A stretch of 64,000 bases of DNA. It comes from Kuschelorhynchus macadamiae. Taxonomy: Eukaryota > Arthropoda > Insecta > Coleoptera > Curculionidae. Where the stretch lies: the NCBI GenBank assembly GCA_030620095.1, contig JAUTXW010004695.1, positions 434,001 through 498,000 on the forward strand, given 5' to 3'. A program made the position numbers and the translations under genes. The notes beneath the pieces are model-generated. The model saw nothing but the letters and a program-made list of their open reading frames with translations. It made no database searches and was not told the DNA's origin. Positions 1-11,470 of this stretch are shown in pieces (position 1 is the stretch's first letter; the number at the start of each line of letters is the position of its first letter).

Positions 1-205
1 GCCAGCTAAGCGGTACGTAAAATTAATCGAGGATTTTGTAAATTTCTCACTGGTCCACTTGTAATTGGGATGTGCCTAGATTCTCCATGCACTTGCCGCT
101 AGAAGGTTCTAGCTATTTCCAGTGGCGCCTAAACTTTTCGAGCATTTGTTTACATTTCTGTATAAAGGCGTGGCATTGAATTTGAATAATTAATTCGAAG
201 TAACG

Positions 206-1600
206 ATGGCGAGCAAAAGAGAAAAAACAATTCGAAGCGATGCACGTGAAGTTATTGCGAGCGTTATAGAGGCCTGTACCAGAGAAGCTGAAAATAATAG
301 TTTGACTATTCCAATTCAAAATCGAACAGAACGCGCTGATTTTTACACCGGTGTTTCGGAAAGTAGTGTAACAAAAATTCAAAGAGAACATAATGATCGC
401 TCATGTTCTACTTCAGCTTTAAAATCTCCTGGTAAAAAAAGACCTCGATTATCATACAAAGATAAAATTGACGATTGTGATTTTCAAGTAATTCGACGAA
501 CAATAGAGGATTTTTATATAAACTTGAAGAAGGTTCCGACCTGCAAACCCCTACTTCGTGCTGTAAAGAACAAAATAGATTTTCCGTAAGGGTATAAAAC
601 CTTAAATCGGCTTTTACGATCAAATGGTTTTGTTTGGTGCAAGTGCCAAAATAAACAAAAATTGCTCACTGGCGGGTGATATATCTATCAACTGTAAGGC
701 AATATAGGCAAGAAGGATGCAATATTGTGTAACTAGACGAAACCTGGGTAGGTAATGATATGACAGTGAACAAATGCTGTCAAAGTGAAGGTGTTATAGG
801 TGTTGTTCAGGGAATCCGCTCTAGTAGTCGCTTTATTATAATTCATGCTGGTTCAGAAGCCGGATTTGTTCTAGGTGCTGCTTTAGTTTTTCGCTCGGGA
901 CTAACAACTGGAGACTATCATGGACAGATGAATAGAGATAATTTTGAAAGGTGGTTGCTCAAGAAGCTTCTACCTAAGATTTATCCCAAATCAGTCGCGG
1001 TAATGGATAATGCGTCTTATCATTCTCACGTAGAAGATAAAGCGCCAACTAAATACTCTACAAAAGCTCATATGATATCGTGGCTTAAATCGAACAATCT
1101 TGTATGTGATCCAACATGGAGAAAATATCAATTATACGAAGTAATATCAGCCAACAAGCCTAGAGAAAAAAAGTATAAAATTGACGGTCTTTCATGTAAC
1201 CTTGGTCATTCACCTTTAAGGCTGCCTCCATACATGTGCGTCCTCAACCCTATTGAACTAGCATGAGCAGGAGTAAAAAAATATATTCGAGAGCGCAACA
1301 CCGTTGAACTTTCAATTAAAGATTTAAATAAAATAACATTAGAAGCGATTGACTCAATATCGGCTGAAAATTGGAAATCGTATGTTAAACATGTTCGTTC
1401 TATTAAAAATAAATACTGGGAAGTAGATGGCAAAATTAAAACGGGTATTGATGAATTAGTTATCACATTGGGATCTTCAAGTAGTGACGACGAAACCTCA
1501 TCATTTTCAGAGGAAGACAACGATTTAGAAGGAATAGAACTAGCCGTCAACCTCAAAAATGGCTTAGGTTTTTTTCATATGTTTTGTAAAATTGTTCATA
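206..1600 (+). pseudogene. Sailor-type (DD82E) transposase, left copy
   Basis: This is a DDE transposase remnant of the IS630-Tc1-mariner superfamily. The N-terminal DNA-binding part starts at 206 (MASKREKT). The catalytic motifs LDETW (about 733-747), MDNASYH and LPPYMC-LNPIEL follow in order. Counting from D in MDNASYH to E in NPIEL gives 82 intervening residues. From memory that spacing defines the Sailor (DD82E) group. The tail is rich in S, D and E. The frame is broken by stops at 587-589 and 730-732, where the right copy has TAT (Tyr), and at 1264-1266, where the right copy has TGG (Trp). A short deletion near 1545 alters the C-terminus. Not functional as it stands. Confidence 0.8.
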
Positions 1601-1744
1601 AAGTAACTGTCAATAAACAAGGCTGCTTCAAAATAATTAATTTTCTGTTCAATACCGTGTGTCAAAAAATATCTAATATTGCAATTAATATTTGAAAAAC
1701 TACAGAACTCATATTTTTCCAAAATTAACACATCAATGTAGTTA

Positions 1745-2535
1745 TGGTAGATGAGCTAGCACTGATTCTAGTGAACAAGATTTATCAAAATTTTAACTTA
1801 TGCAGTTCGACTTTGGGCTATTCGGGTATGCCAAAAGTGACCGTTTGTCTCCGTCTGTCAAATTACTTTGTAGAGGGGGTGTCATTGTGAATTAGTATAC
1901 AGAGCGTTTCCTAATTGCGTGCTAATGTTAAAGGGGGGGATTCTTGGACCTTTTTAAGACAAAAGTTTCATATGAACCTAAAAGTCTTAACTTTGGAAAT
2001 ACAGGGTTTTAAAAAAATATTTTTTTAATCCTAATTCTGATGCTATTATAGATAAATAACTGTGTGAAATTTGATACACATCTTTTATACATAAAAGGGC
2101 ATTTCTTATTAACAATTAATTTTTGAAATTTCTACCAGTGGCGTGCATATGTAATTAACCTGGGTAAATCCTTATGCTCCTTAATGCATAGAAGACGTGT
2201 ATCAAATTTCATGCAGGTATCTATAACAACATCAGAATTGGGATAAAAAAAAAATGTTTTCTTTTTAAATTTTACCATCCTGTATCCCAAAAGTTAAGAC
2301 TTTTAGAACATAAGAACACCCCCTTTAACATCAGCACGCAATTATGAAACGCCCTGTATAGTGCTTCACAATGACGGACCCTGTATAAAGTAAACAAACG
2401 GCCACTTTTGGCACACCCGAGTAGCCCAAAGTTGAACGGCATAAATTAAAATTTTGATAAATCTCGTTCATCTCTGGATCTGATGCTGGCTGACCTTGTA
2501 AATCGTGTATCACTATACTGAGTGGTCCAATAATA
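1745..2535. repeat. Foldback element, left copy
   Basis: This is a non-coding palindromic element. The arm at about 1760-2105 is the inverted match of about 2180-2510, around a roughly 80-bp non-palindromic centre. Each arm carries a TATACAGGGCG-like motif and an AATTGCGTGCTAATG block. The outer end next to Sailor has lost the short terminal segment (GGACCACTCAGTATA) that is present at 2520. No coding potential was seen; the short open frames over it are chance readings of the arms. Confidence 0.75.
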
Positions 2536-2830
2536 GTAAACGTAGGTAGTAGTCCGGGAGCCGTTAATGACAGAACTCAAGAAAAAATATATTTATAGGT
2601 GAATCGATCAAGAAAAATCAAAATTAAAACATTTTAAAATTCGAAAGTTCGTCGTTTTCGCAACACAAAAGAGATATAGAAGTGCGGTACACGAAAGAAA
2701 ACAGACAAATATAGATAAAGGTTCATTAAGCATAGTTACATTTTTTAATTATCTGAAGTATAGTCGTGCCATATTATTTAAAGAACGACGGGACACCACT
2801 GGTTTAAAGAGATATCTTCCTAAACTGATT
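2536..2830. repeat. MITE-like arm segment, left
   Basis: This segment is the inverted counterpart of about 4020-4310. It includes GTGCGGTACACGAAAGAAAA (from about 2676), which is also a terminal motif of the MITE at 3962-4175. The palindrome stops near 2830 in the middle of that MITE sequence, so the left copy is truncated. Confidence 0.6.
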
Positions 2831-3960
2831 GAGTATTCTCAAATTGTAGAATTTTGAGAACTGTATAAAATTTTATCAAAAACTTCTTTTTCTGTCTGGC
2901 TTATCTTAGACAATAATTGTTCGATCCGGGACCTTTTACATACTATATTACGGGCCAGAAAATATAAATTCATTTACAAATAACCGAATACAAATTTCAA
3001 CAAAGAAACTTATCAGCGTATTTGGAAAGATTCATTACAGGCGCCTGAATAAAATTAAATCTACTAACGGAAAATGCAGTCAGAGGACAGAATTGCGTAT
3101 AACGTCAATTTAAATAAATTACCCTCGTCATTTGCACTTAACATGCAAATTTCGTTTCCCATCGTCCCGAATTTAACTAGCTTGAGTAATGCATCGAGGT
3201 AATAACACGTTACTTTTGAAAATTATATTTATTTTATATTGTCACTTATAATCTCACTAATAGTGCTTGAATTATTACCGAAAATGTTTTCGAGGTCACG
3301 AATATGTTTCGAAAATTAACCCGAGTCGAAGATGAGATTGAATTTTCAGCAAAAATTCGTGAACGAGAAAAAATTTTCGGTTATTAATTCGAGTACATGG
3401 GAGATTCGGGAAGAAAATTTCATACAAGATTACTCTATTGTCTACATAATATGTCTAAATAATTCTTCAAAACAAATATACATTATGCTTATTATATTTT
3501 GCTAAAAAAATGAGTTTTATTAAAAAAAAAAGAGTTTTATTAGAAAAAAAAACAAGGTACTGTACTGTAATACATGTGTACAATAAAATTTATTTCATCG
3601 TTCCTATTTGGAATTCTAAGCCACTAAAAATGATGGATCGTCCTATTAGATCCTAATCTTTCCGAACATGTAAACTATAAAGTGTCAAATTAACTATTAT
3701 TATTAAAAGTTATATCTACCAACTTTAGTACAATAATATAATGATACACATTTCAAGGAAGCTATATTTGTTTATATATAGTGTATTTCAAATCACTAAA
3801 AGTAGTGGAAAAGTATGTAAAACTCATTTTTAGAACACCTTTACCTAATGTTAAAAGCTGGTTTTTCCCAAAGAAGAGGTAAAATTCCGATTCTAGTATA
3901 ATAATTTAGTCAGAAATGTACAGAAGGAGCTCTTTTGTTTTATTTTTGATTCATTCGAAA
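2831..3960. other. Spacer of the inverted repeat, no gene seen
   Basis: AT-rich sequence without a recognisable coding region, separating the two arms. It contains A-rich tracts (3505-3560) and no match to the flanking arms was found by eye. Confidence 0.5.
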
Positions 3961-3961
3961 C

Positions 3962-4175
3962 TAAAGTGCGGGACACGAAAGAAAATCGGGCGGAGTCAAT
4001 CGGTTTAGAAAGATCGGCCAAGAAATCTCTTTAAACCAGTGGTGTCCCGTCGTTCCTTAAATAATATGGCACTCCTTTTTGACTATACGCACTTCAGATA
4101 ATTAAAAAATGTAACTATGCTTAATGAACTTTTATCTATATTTGCCTGTTTTCTTTCGTGTACCACACTTCCATA
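3962..4175. mobile_element. Short MITE with inverted ends
   Basis: A roughly 210-bp segment starts AAGTGCGGGACACGAAAGAA and ends with the reverse complement (TTCTTTCGTGTACCACACTT). It lacks coding capacity. A partial relative is seen inverted at about 6900-6955 (CTTTCATGTCCCGCGCTTTA), just outside the giant palindrome. Confidence 0.55.
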
Positions 4176-4309
4176 TCTCTTTTGTGTTGCAAAAACGGCG
4201 AACTTTCGAATTTTAAAATGATTTAATTTTGATTTTTCTTGATAGATTTACCTATAAATATATTTTTTTCTGGAGTTCTGTCATTAACGGTTCCAGGGCT
4301 ACTGACTAC

Positions 4310-5125
4310 GTCCACTATTATTGGACCACCCAGTATACTGATACACGATTTACAAGTCCAGATTTTACAAGGGCAGCCAGCATCAGATCCAGTGAACGAG
4401 ATTTATCAAAATTTTAATTTATGCAGTTCGACTTTGGGCTAGTCGGGTATGCCAAAAATGGCCATCTCTCTCCGTTTGTCATGTTACTTTATACAGGGGC
4501 CGTCATTGTGAAGTACTATACAGGGCGTTTCGTAATTGCGTGCTAATATTAAAGGGGGTGTTTTTATGTTCTAAAAGTCTTAAGTTTTGAGTTACAGGAT
4601 GGTTAAATTCAAAAAGAATACATTTTTTTTTTCATTTCAATTCTGATGCTATTGTAGATTACTGCATAAAATTTGATACACGTCTTCTATGCATTAAGGA
4701 GCATACGGATTTACCCAGGTTAATTACATATGCACGCTAGTAGTAGAAATTTCAAAAATTGATTGTTAATAAAAAATGCCATTTTATGCATAAAAGACGT
4801 GTATCAATTTTCACACATTTATCTATAATAGCATCAGAATTAGGATAAAAAAAATGTTTTTTTAAAACCCTGTATCTCCAAAGTTAAGACTTTTAGATTC
4901 ATATTAAACTTTTTTTTTAAAAAGGTCTAAGAATCACCCCCCTTTAACATTAGCACGCAATTAGGAAACGCCCTTTATAATACTTCACAATGACGTCCCC
5001 GTACAAAGTAATATGACAGACGGAGACAAACGGTCACTTTTGGCATACCCGAATACCAAAGTCGAACTGCATAAGCTAAAATTTTGATAAATCTTGTTCA
5101 CTGAAATCACTGCTGGCTCTCCTAC
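4310..5125. repeat. Foldback element, right copy
   Basis: Second copy of the foldback at 1745-2535. Its own two arms (about 4320-4720 and 4790-5115) are inverted to each other. With the left copy this gives four mutually complementary arms inside one 6.8 kb structure. It keeps the outer segment with GGACCACCCAGTATA. Confidence 0.75.
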
Positions 5126-5139
5126 TATAACTACATTGA

Positions 5140-5330
5140 CAAACAAAAATCTTTTTTGGCTTTTTTGCAACTGAATAAGAATATTTAACTTTAAATTAAT
5201 TGAAGCAGATATAATATAAATATCTGCTTCAATTAATTTAAAGTTAAATATTCTTATTCAGTTGCGAAAAAGCCAAAAGAGATTTTTGTTTGTCAATCTA
5301 AACGCAACAAATAATCTGAACACATTTAAA
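5140..5330. mobile_element. Hairpin insertion with 14-bp target duplication
   Basis: A 191-bp insertion lies between two copies of TATAACTACATTGA (5126-5139 and 5331-5344). The uninterrupted version of the site is visible in the left arm around 1732-1745. The insert is mostly one hairpin with arms at 5140-5211 and 5221-5296, nearly perfectly paired, plus a roughly 34-bp unpaired tail. It is absent from the left arm, so it arrived after the palindrome formed. The element class is unknown; 14 bp is long for most cut-and-paste transposons. Confidence 0.75.
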
Positions 5331-5482
5331 TATAACTACATTGATGTGTTAATTTTGGAAAAATATGAGTTCTGTAGTTTTTCAAATATTAATTGCAATA
5401 TTAGATATTTTTTGACACCCGGCATTGAACAGAAAATTAATTATTTTAAAGCAGTTTATTGACAGCTACTTTATAAACAATT

Positions 5483-6760
5483 TTACAAAATATATGAAAA
5501 AAACTGAGCCATTTTTGAGGTTGACGGCTGTGATTCTAATGTTTCGATTCCTTCTAAATCGTTGTCTTCCTGTGAAAATGATGAGGTTTCGTCGTCACTA
5601 CTTGAAGATCCCAATGTGATAACTAAATCATCAATAACCGTTTCAATGTTGCCATCTACTTCCCAGTATTTATCTTCAATAGAACGAACATGTTTAACAT
5701 ACGATTTCCAATTTTCAGCCGATATTGAGTCAATCGCTTCTAATGTTATTTTATTTAAATCTTTAATTGAAAGTTCACCGGTATTGCGCTCTCGAATATA
5801 TTTTTTTACTCCTGCCCATGCAAGTTCAATAGGGCTGAGGTCGCACATGATTGCGCCTTAAAGGTGTATGACCGAGGTTACGTAAAAGACCGTCAATTTT
5901 ATACTTTTTTCTCTAGGCTTGTTGGCTGATATTACTTCATTTAATTGATATTTTCTCCATGTTGGATCACATACAAGATCGATTTAAGCTACGACATCAA
6001 ATGAGCTTTTGTAGAGTATTTAGTTGGCACTTCATCTTCTACATGAGAATGATAAGACGCATTATCCATTACCACGACTGATTTGGGAGGAATGTTAGGT
6101 AGAAGCTTCTCGAGCAACCACTTTTTAAAATTATCGCTATTTATCGGTCCATGATAGTCTCCTGTTGGCGGCTTCTGAACCAGCATGAACTATAATAAAG
6201 CGACTACTATAGCGGATTCCCTGAACAACACCTGTAACACTTTCACTTTGCCAGCATTTGTTCACTGTCATATCATTATCTACCCAGATTTCGTCTAGAT
6301 ACACAATATTGCGTCCTTATTGCCTACATTGCCTTACAGTTGATAGATATTTCACCCGCCAGTGAAAAATATTTGGTATCTCAATGAGCAATTTTCGTTA
6401 ATTTTGGCACTTGCGCCAAACAAAACCATTTGATCGTAAAAGCCGATTTAAGGTTTTATACCCATACGGAAAATCTATTTTGTTCTTTACAGCACGAAGT
6501 AGGAGTTTGCGGGTCGAAACCTTCTTCAAGTTTATATAAAAATCCTCTATTGTTCGTCGAATTACTTGAAAATCACCATCGTCAATTTTATGATAATCGG
6601 GGTCTTTTTTTACCAGAAGATTTCAAAGGTGAAGTAGAACATGAGCGATCATTATGTTCTGTTTGAATATTTCTTTCACTACTTTCCGAAACACCAGTGT
6701 AAAATGCAGCGCGTTCTGTTCGATTTTGAGTTGGAATAGTGAAATTATTATTTTCAGCTT
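5483..6760 (-). pseudogene. Sailor-type (DD82E) transposase, right copy
   Basis: This is the mirrored partner of the left Sailor transposase. It retains the MDNASYH motif, an intact LSPIELAW block, and the acidic serine-rich C-terminus (5483-5848). The first catalytic block reads LDEIW (T to I). It lacks the counterpart of left-arm positions about 40-280, which removes the start codon and roughly the first 25 codons. The middle is broken by frameshifts around 5990 and 6190. Its lesions differ from those of the left copy, so the two decayed independently. Confidence 0.75.
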
Positions 6761-6811
6761 CTCTAGTACAGTACTAAATCCTCGAATGATTTTTCGTACC
6801 GCTTAGCTGGC

Positions 6812-8095
6812 GCGCTTTATAGGTGAAGCAGAAAACTATTACAACAAATAAAATAACCAAATTTATTTGCGTACACAAATTTTACTTTTCTGCTTGCTTA
6901 AGACTATGAACCTTTATTTTAATGACCGCCCGGTTTTCTTTCATGTCCCGCGCTTTACTAAGATTGCTGGAATTGATATATTCTTAATTTTAATTATATA
7001 TCTCGGTAAATGAAAGTATGTAACTTAAAACAAGAGGATAATTAAATCTAGAAGGCTATGGAACTTTGTGTGCATTTTGTGCCTGTCAAGCGACTATAAC
7101 TGATATTTCAGATCAAATTAATCAATAAGCTCCGAGTTAGAAATAGCAGAAATATACATTCAAATTATGGAAGGTTATTTGTTTAGAAGAATACAGAACG
7201 TGTTGCTGATGATTTCGCCGAAGTTCTCCAGGATGTCTAAGCGGAAAGTAAATCACTCGGTGGAAAAATATTATATCTACTTCATAAAACACCAACACCT
7301 ATTAAGGGCCTGTTCTTCAACCACTGCAAGTCTTAATTATTCACCATTACAAAGAGAAGAAGTCGAGGAGTTCATGGAATATTTCAATTCGCTTGTACAA
7401 AGTATTATTACGTACATACTTTAATGAAATTCAAGTCTACCTACATAAGTATATCTTTTTGTTATTTTGAAAATCTGCTTAAAATAAATAAATAGCACAT
7501 ACATATTGTATTAATTTATTATAAAGTATGTGACATATTCTCACAATTATTACATTATACGTCAAAAGTCAAAAACATTTCATTATATGTCAAAAAGTTT
7601 CTACTTAGTAATTTCAGTCAGGTCGACGAAAAAAGATTAATAAAACAATAATAACTGTAAATGATAATAAATTTGGATTTCATTTTTGAAAAGTCAACTC
7701 ATTATTAATAAATTAAGCAAAAACTGTGTGTCTGACGAAAAAAAAAAGGTTAGGTACAATAGTTTTTCTACAGACGTGTGGAAATAAGTACATAATTCGT
7801 AGTGATTTAATAGTTATTAGACTATAACAAATTTAGAAGTATTAAACTGTTATATATTTAAAAGTAACTATTTAGATAAAGGTAGAGCTATAGAAAATAG
7901 CTATAGAAAACTGGTTAAAAAAATTATTCTTTGTTGTAATTAACGTGGTAAGTAACCGAAAATTGATAATTTTAAGCATTATTAATTAGTTAGACTTTTT
8001 GGTAATGGCAATAATGTTGACACTGTTTCATCTTAGCTTGTTATATTGGTGCTGATTCACTGGTCTATTGTTGCCAGTAATAATATCAATTTCAT
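6812..8095. other. AT-rich stretch, no gene recognised
   Basis: An 85-codon open frame exists at 7167-7424 (+), starting MEGYLFRR, but it has no recognised domain and no conserved neighbour. Around 6840-6960 there are remnants of the MITE-like repeat seen at 3962-4175. Nothing else is supportable. Confidence 0.4.
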
Positions 8096-8099
8096 ACGC

Positions 8100-9062
8100 G
8101 AAACATAGAAGGCAAGGGCGAAGGCGGAGGCGAATTTTCGTTGGAATTTTCTCCTGTAGAACATAGAATTTGCTTGGCGATGCGTTTTTTGTTCTCCATG
8201 GATTCGTTCTCATACGATTCTGCAACTTTTGTCTATTGCCATCCCTTGAGACGTTTCAAATTAGTAATATCCAGTCCAGCGTCGGCCAACATAGTAGCCG
8301 AAGAGCGCATATAACAGTGTCTAGTAAAGATCTCTGGATTTGGAAGTCTCAAAAAAGCAGCCATGTCCGATGGCATCTTACCAAACTTATTAATGCCAAC
8401 AGTTTGAGTAGTACATTTAACTTTTTGGAAATTGAAAAAAATCCTTAGATGCGGTGTACTTTTGGAACGAAGAGACATGTACTTCTTGATTTTTTATTCA
8501 GTTATAACAAAGCTTCTACTCTGGTAAGTCTTGCTATGTGGTATTTTTACCAGAAACAAATTCTTGTTCGATTACGTTTTCGAACAAGAGATCAGTTAAT
8601 TCTTCATGCCTGCAGGCGCCAGCGGTTTCAATTAGTGTTGCGACTTTGATTAGTAAATAAGTATCGTCAGGCGCAATGCTTAAAAATGTTTCAACAAGTT
8701 CGTGGTTTCAAAATTTAGACTTTTTTGGTTTAAAACCCATTTTCTTTTTTAAGTAAGCAATCAATTTAAAATGCCTGCTAGTATCAACGTTTTTCTTAAT
8801 TTTTAACATAGATTTTATCATTGAGTACTTGGATCACATTGTAGAAGGTTGAAAATTCTTTGAAATTTCTTGAAAGTAAACTAGAAGCACCTCTTCTTTA
8901 CTAATGTTGTTGATCTTCTTCTTGGCGCACCATTTGATTAACTTTTCGTATTCCTGAATGTATCTGACATGGAAGCAAATCCAAAACTACTTCTTTTGCT
9001 GCGTTCATAATATATTCTGGAACTCCGTCTTGCATGGTCAGATTGTCAAATTCACTTAAATT
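8100..9062 (-). pseudogene. Crypton-like tyrosine recombinase relic
   Basis: Reading from 9062 down, fragments in shifting frames match the repetitive insect tyrosine-recombinase-like family. They are YEKLIKWCAKKK, then LLVYFQEISKNFQPSTMWSK, YSMIKSMLKIKKNVDTSR and LIAYLKKKMGFKPKKSK. The catalytic C-terminus HCYMRSSATMLADAGLDITN (8233-8478) and a tail VAESY..NSMENKKRIAKQI follow. The enzyme would cut and rejoin DNA through a tyrosine nucleophile. The H-x-x-R box appears as HCYM, with M where the catalytic Arg is expected. Multiple frameshifts make it dead. The Crypton assignment is from memory of the family and is less certain than the recombinase fold. Confidence 0.65.
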
Positions 9063-9314
9063 TATTGTAATAATTAATTAATGACAAATATGTCGAAACG
9101 TCAGTTTGTTGATTACTAACAATTGACTTTAAGCGTCCTTAGTAACCTGGGAACCTAGTAGCTAACCAAAACCAAATGCATTAAGACTGCTGCACATTCT
9201 GAGATATGTATCAAAGACGCTTAATTAATAAATTATAAAATAATAAATTAATTTTGAAATATTACGTACGGAGAAACCAATTATCCGCATGGATATCGGT
9301 GCGGAAGATTGATT
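9063..9314. other. Non-coding, nothing recognised
   Basis: AT-rich spacer between the recombinase relic and the start of the duplicated block. No motif supported. Confidence 0.4.
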
Positions 9315-10985
9315 TTTCCGCACGACTGTAGACAAAAATATTTAAAGTGATATCACGGATATAAAAAAACAGATTTTTTTCTTAAAACATTACCAGCCTG
9401 TATCTTGTGAACGAAGCGTTTGAGGACATATGTTCATTTGAACTTTTTTTCATAAAATTGACTCAAGAATATGCTTTTAAATTTTTTGTACTTACTTAAA
9501 AAACAACCTGTATATTGACGAAGTCATTTTAACGCTCAGAAAATCCATTGTGAGAAAGCGGTGACCTACTAAAATCATCATGGTCTTATTTACAAAAATA
9601 CTCTATTCGACAAGTCGCAGTGTAAGCAGAAAATACGCAAGGAAGCGTTAATTTTTCCTATTCAAAAAAAAATAATTACAGGCGTTCCTGCATCGTCGGC
9701 ATGTGATAAAATTACAGACCTCTATGCAACGGAAAATATATGTCAGGCGGTCGTTTTTATGCTGTATTTGTGGTTATTTCCCTGGTGACTTTTTTACACG
9801 TTTGAAATTGATTATTGTGTGCCTGAAAAGGTCATCGGGACATTAATGTAGGGTCGTGCATTATTAAAGAGGTTTTGTAAATTGGAATTCGTTCGGATGT
9901 ATTTTTTTTTCAATATTTACCAGAAAAATTTTATTCCTGGAGTCCCTTTTAACTAAAATAATTATTTAAATATAAAAAAATATGAAGTTATCGGTTGGTT
10001 CTTTACAGTATTAAGAAATGGAAGAAAAACGCGACATTTTTCTTGTTAACTCTCTCACATAAACCAAAGTTTACTGAATAAAAATATAAGTTGCCGTACT
10101 AGTTTCAAACCCGATCGACACTGGCTCCTGTTACCGAGCTGTTTAAAAGTATTTTGGCTTCGCGCTACGAATTTTTATCTACCAGGGAATTTCAAAAATA
10201 TAAATAAGAATTTTAGACTTATTGAGTTGAATTTTGTCGTCGGACTAGTTTAATATTTTACAATTACAGGTTTAAACGATATTTAAATATAGTTAATTTA
10301 ATATTAAATTCTTACTTATCTGCTTGGCAAATTTAAGAATACAATATTTTTATTATATAAATAAAAAAATCGATAAATTCCCTTTACCCGGAACTTCTCT
10401 CGTATGGTTTTTTTCCATTTGTTCATAATCGTTCGAAGTGTCACTTCAGTACATAGTCATAGTATATAAGTGTTACATATACTTTTCATTTTTATTGGGC
10501 ACCATTTTGTTTCATGATATTGGATTCCTACTAATATTTTACCATTTTCGTTCTACCTATGTCACACTTAACTTTTGGGCATAAATTAAAATAAATTCAA
10601 TAATTAGTTTTTACATCGACACATACCGCCGTTTTGTTACGTCATGTTGAATTTGTACCAGTTTATCCCATTTGCACATTTAGTTTTTTTGCAAAATTTA
10701 AAGTCAATTGAACAATTTTTGACGATGACTTTTTAATAAATGTATTTGGCCGCCATTTGGTTTCGCCATCTTAACTTGAAACCCACATTATCGGTCTTTA
10801 CTTACTCCGTTGGTCCGCAGATATTTCCTAACCCCAAATAACACACCACTTTAACATAACAACAAGAAGACCGTTACCGAAAACCATTTAGAAACTTAAT
10901 ATCTGGCAAATATCTGAGAACCAACAGAGTAGGTAAAGACTGATAATATGGGTTTCATGCAGGATATAAAATCTATATATGTGCC

Positions 10986-11017
10986 CTGAGGATGTAACAA
11001 TAAAGTTGCGAAACGTC
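10986..11017 (+). ncRNA. Hammerhead-like core, array unit 1
   Basis: Core CTGAGGA (10986-10992), one extra T, stem II GTAAC/GTTGC around AATAAA, GAAA (11010-11013), then CGTC, which contains a possible GUC cleavage triplet. Stem III would be only two pairs (ACGU), so any activity would probably need a dimer. Stem I pairing is weak. Confidence 0.5.
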
Positions 11018-11212
11018 GATAATTTAAAAATAGTCTTGATTTTTTTACTGGATTCTGACTCTAGATAATACACTACTCTAACATAAAAATAAGAGGATCG
11101 TTAACGAAAACCATTTAGAAACTTAATATGTGGCAAATATCTGCGTACCAACAGAGTAGGTAAAGACTGATAATATGGGTTTTATGCAGGATGTAAAATC
11201 TATATATGTGCC

Positions 11213-11244
11213 CTGCGGATGTAACAAAAAAGTTGCGAAACGTC
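11213..11244 (+). ncRNA. Hammerhead-like core, array unit 2
   Basis: Same layout as unit 1, but the core reads CTGCGGA: the invariant A6 is C. Stem II GTAAC/GTTGC, GAAA and CGTC are kept. Probably inactive. Confidence 0.45.
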
Positions 11245-11438
11245 GACAATTTAAAAATAGTCTTGAGCAAAAGCTGGATTCTAACTCCAGATAATACACT
11301 ACTCTAACATAAAAATAAGAGGATCGTTAACGAAAACCATTTAGAAACTTAATATTTGTGAAATAACTACGAACCAATGTAGTAGATAAAGACTGAAAAT
11401 ATGGGTTTCTTGCAGGATATAGAATTTATATATGTGCC

Positions 11439-11470
11439 CTGAAGATGCAACAATAAAATAGCGAAACGTC
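11439..11470 (+). ncRNA. Hammerhead-like core, array unit 3
   Basis: Core CTGAAGA and GAAACGTC are kept, but stem II (GCAAC versus ATAGC) has lost pairing. This is the most diverged unit of the first array. Confidence 0.4.

Larger units (their letters stand above)
1..6811. repeat. Giant composite inverted repeat with Sailor arms
   Basis: The left arm (1 to about 2830) reads as the reverse complement of the right arm (about 4015 to 6811). The order outward to inward is Sailor copy, foldback element, MITE-like segment, then a non-matching spacer at 2830-3960. The outermost 17 bases on the left, GCCAGCTAAGCGGTACG (1-17), recur inverted at 6795-6811. The inner ends of the Sailor copies show no matching terminus, so the pair behaves like one unit bounded by two outward ends. 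The left end lies at the window edge, so flanking target duplications cannot be read. The arms are clearly diverged by substitutions, small indels and at least one later insertion, so this is not an assembly mirror artefact. Confidence 0.85.

Noticed and set aside
7167..7424. 85-codon open frame (MEGYLFRR...)
   Set aside because: No domain, no conserved neighbour, within chance length for AT-rich sequence.
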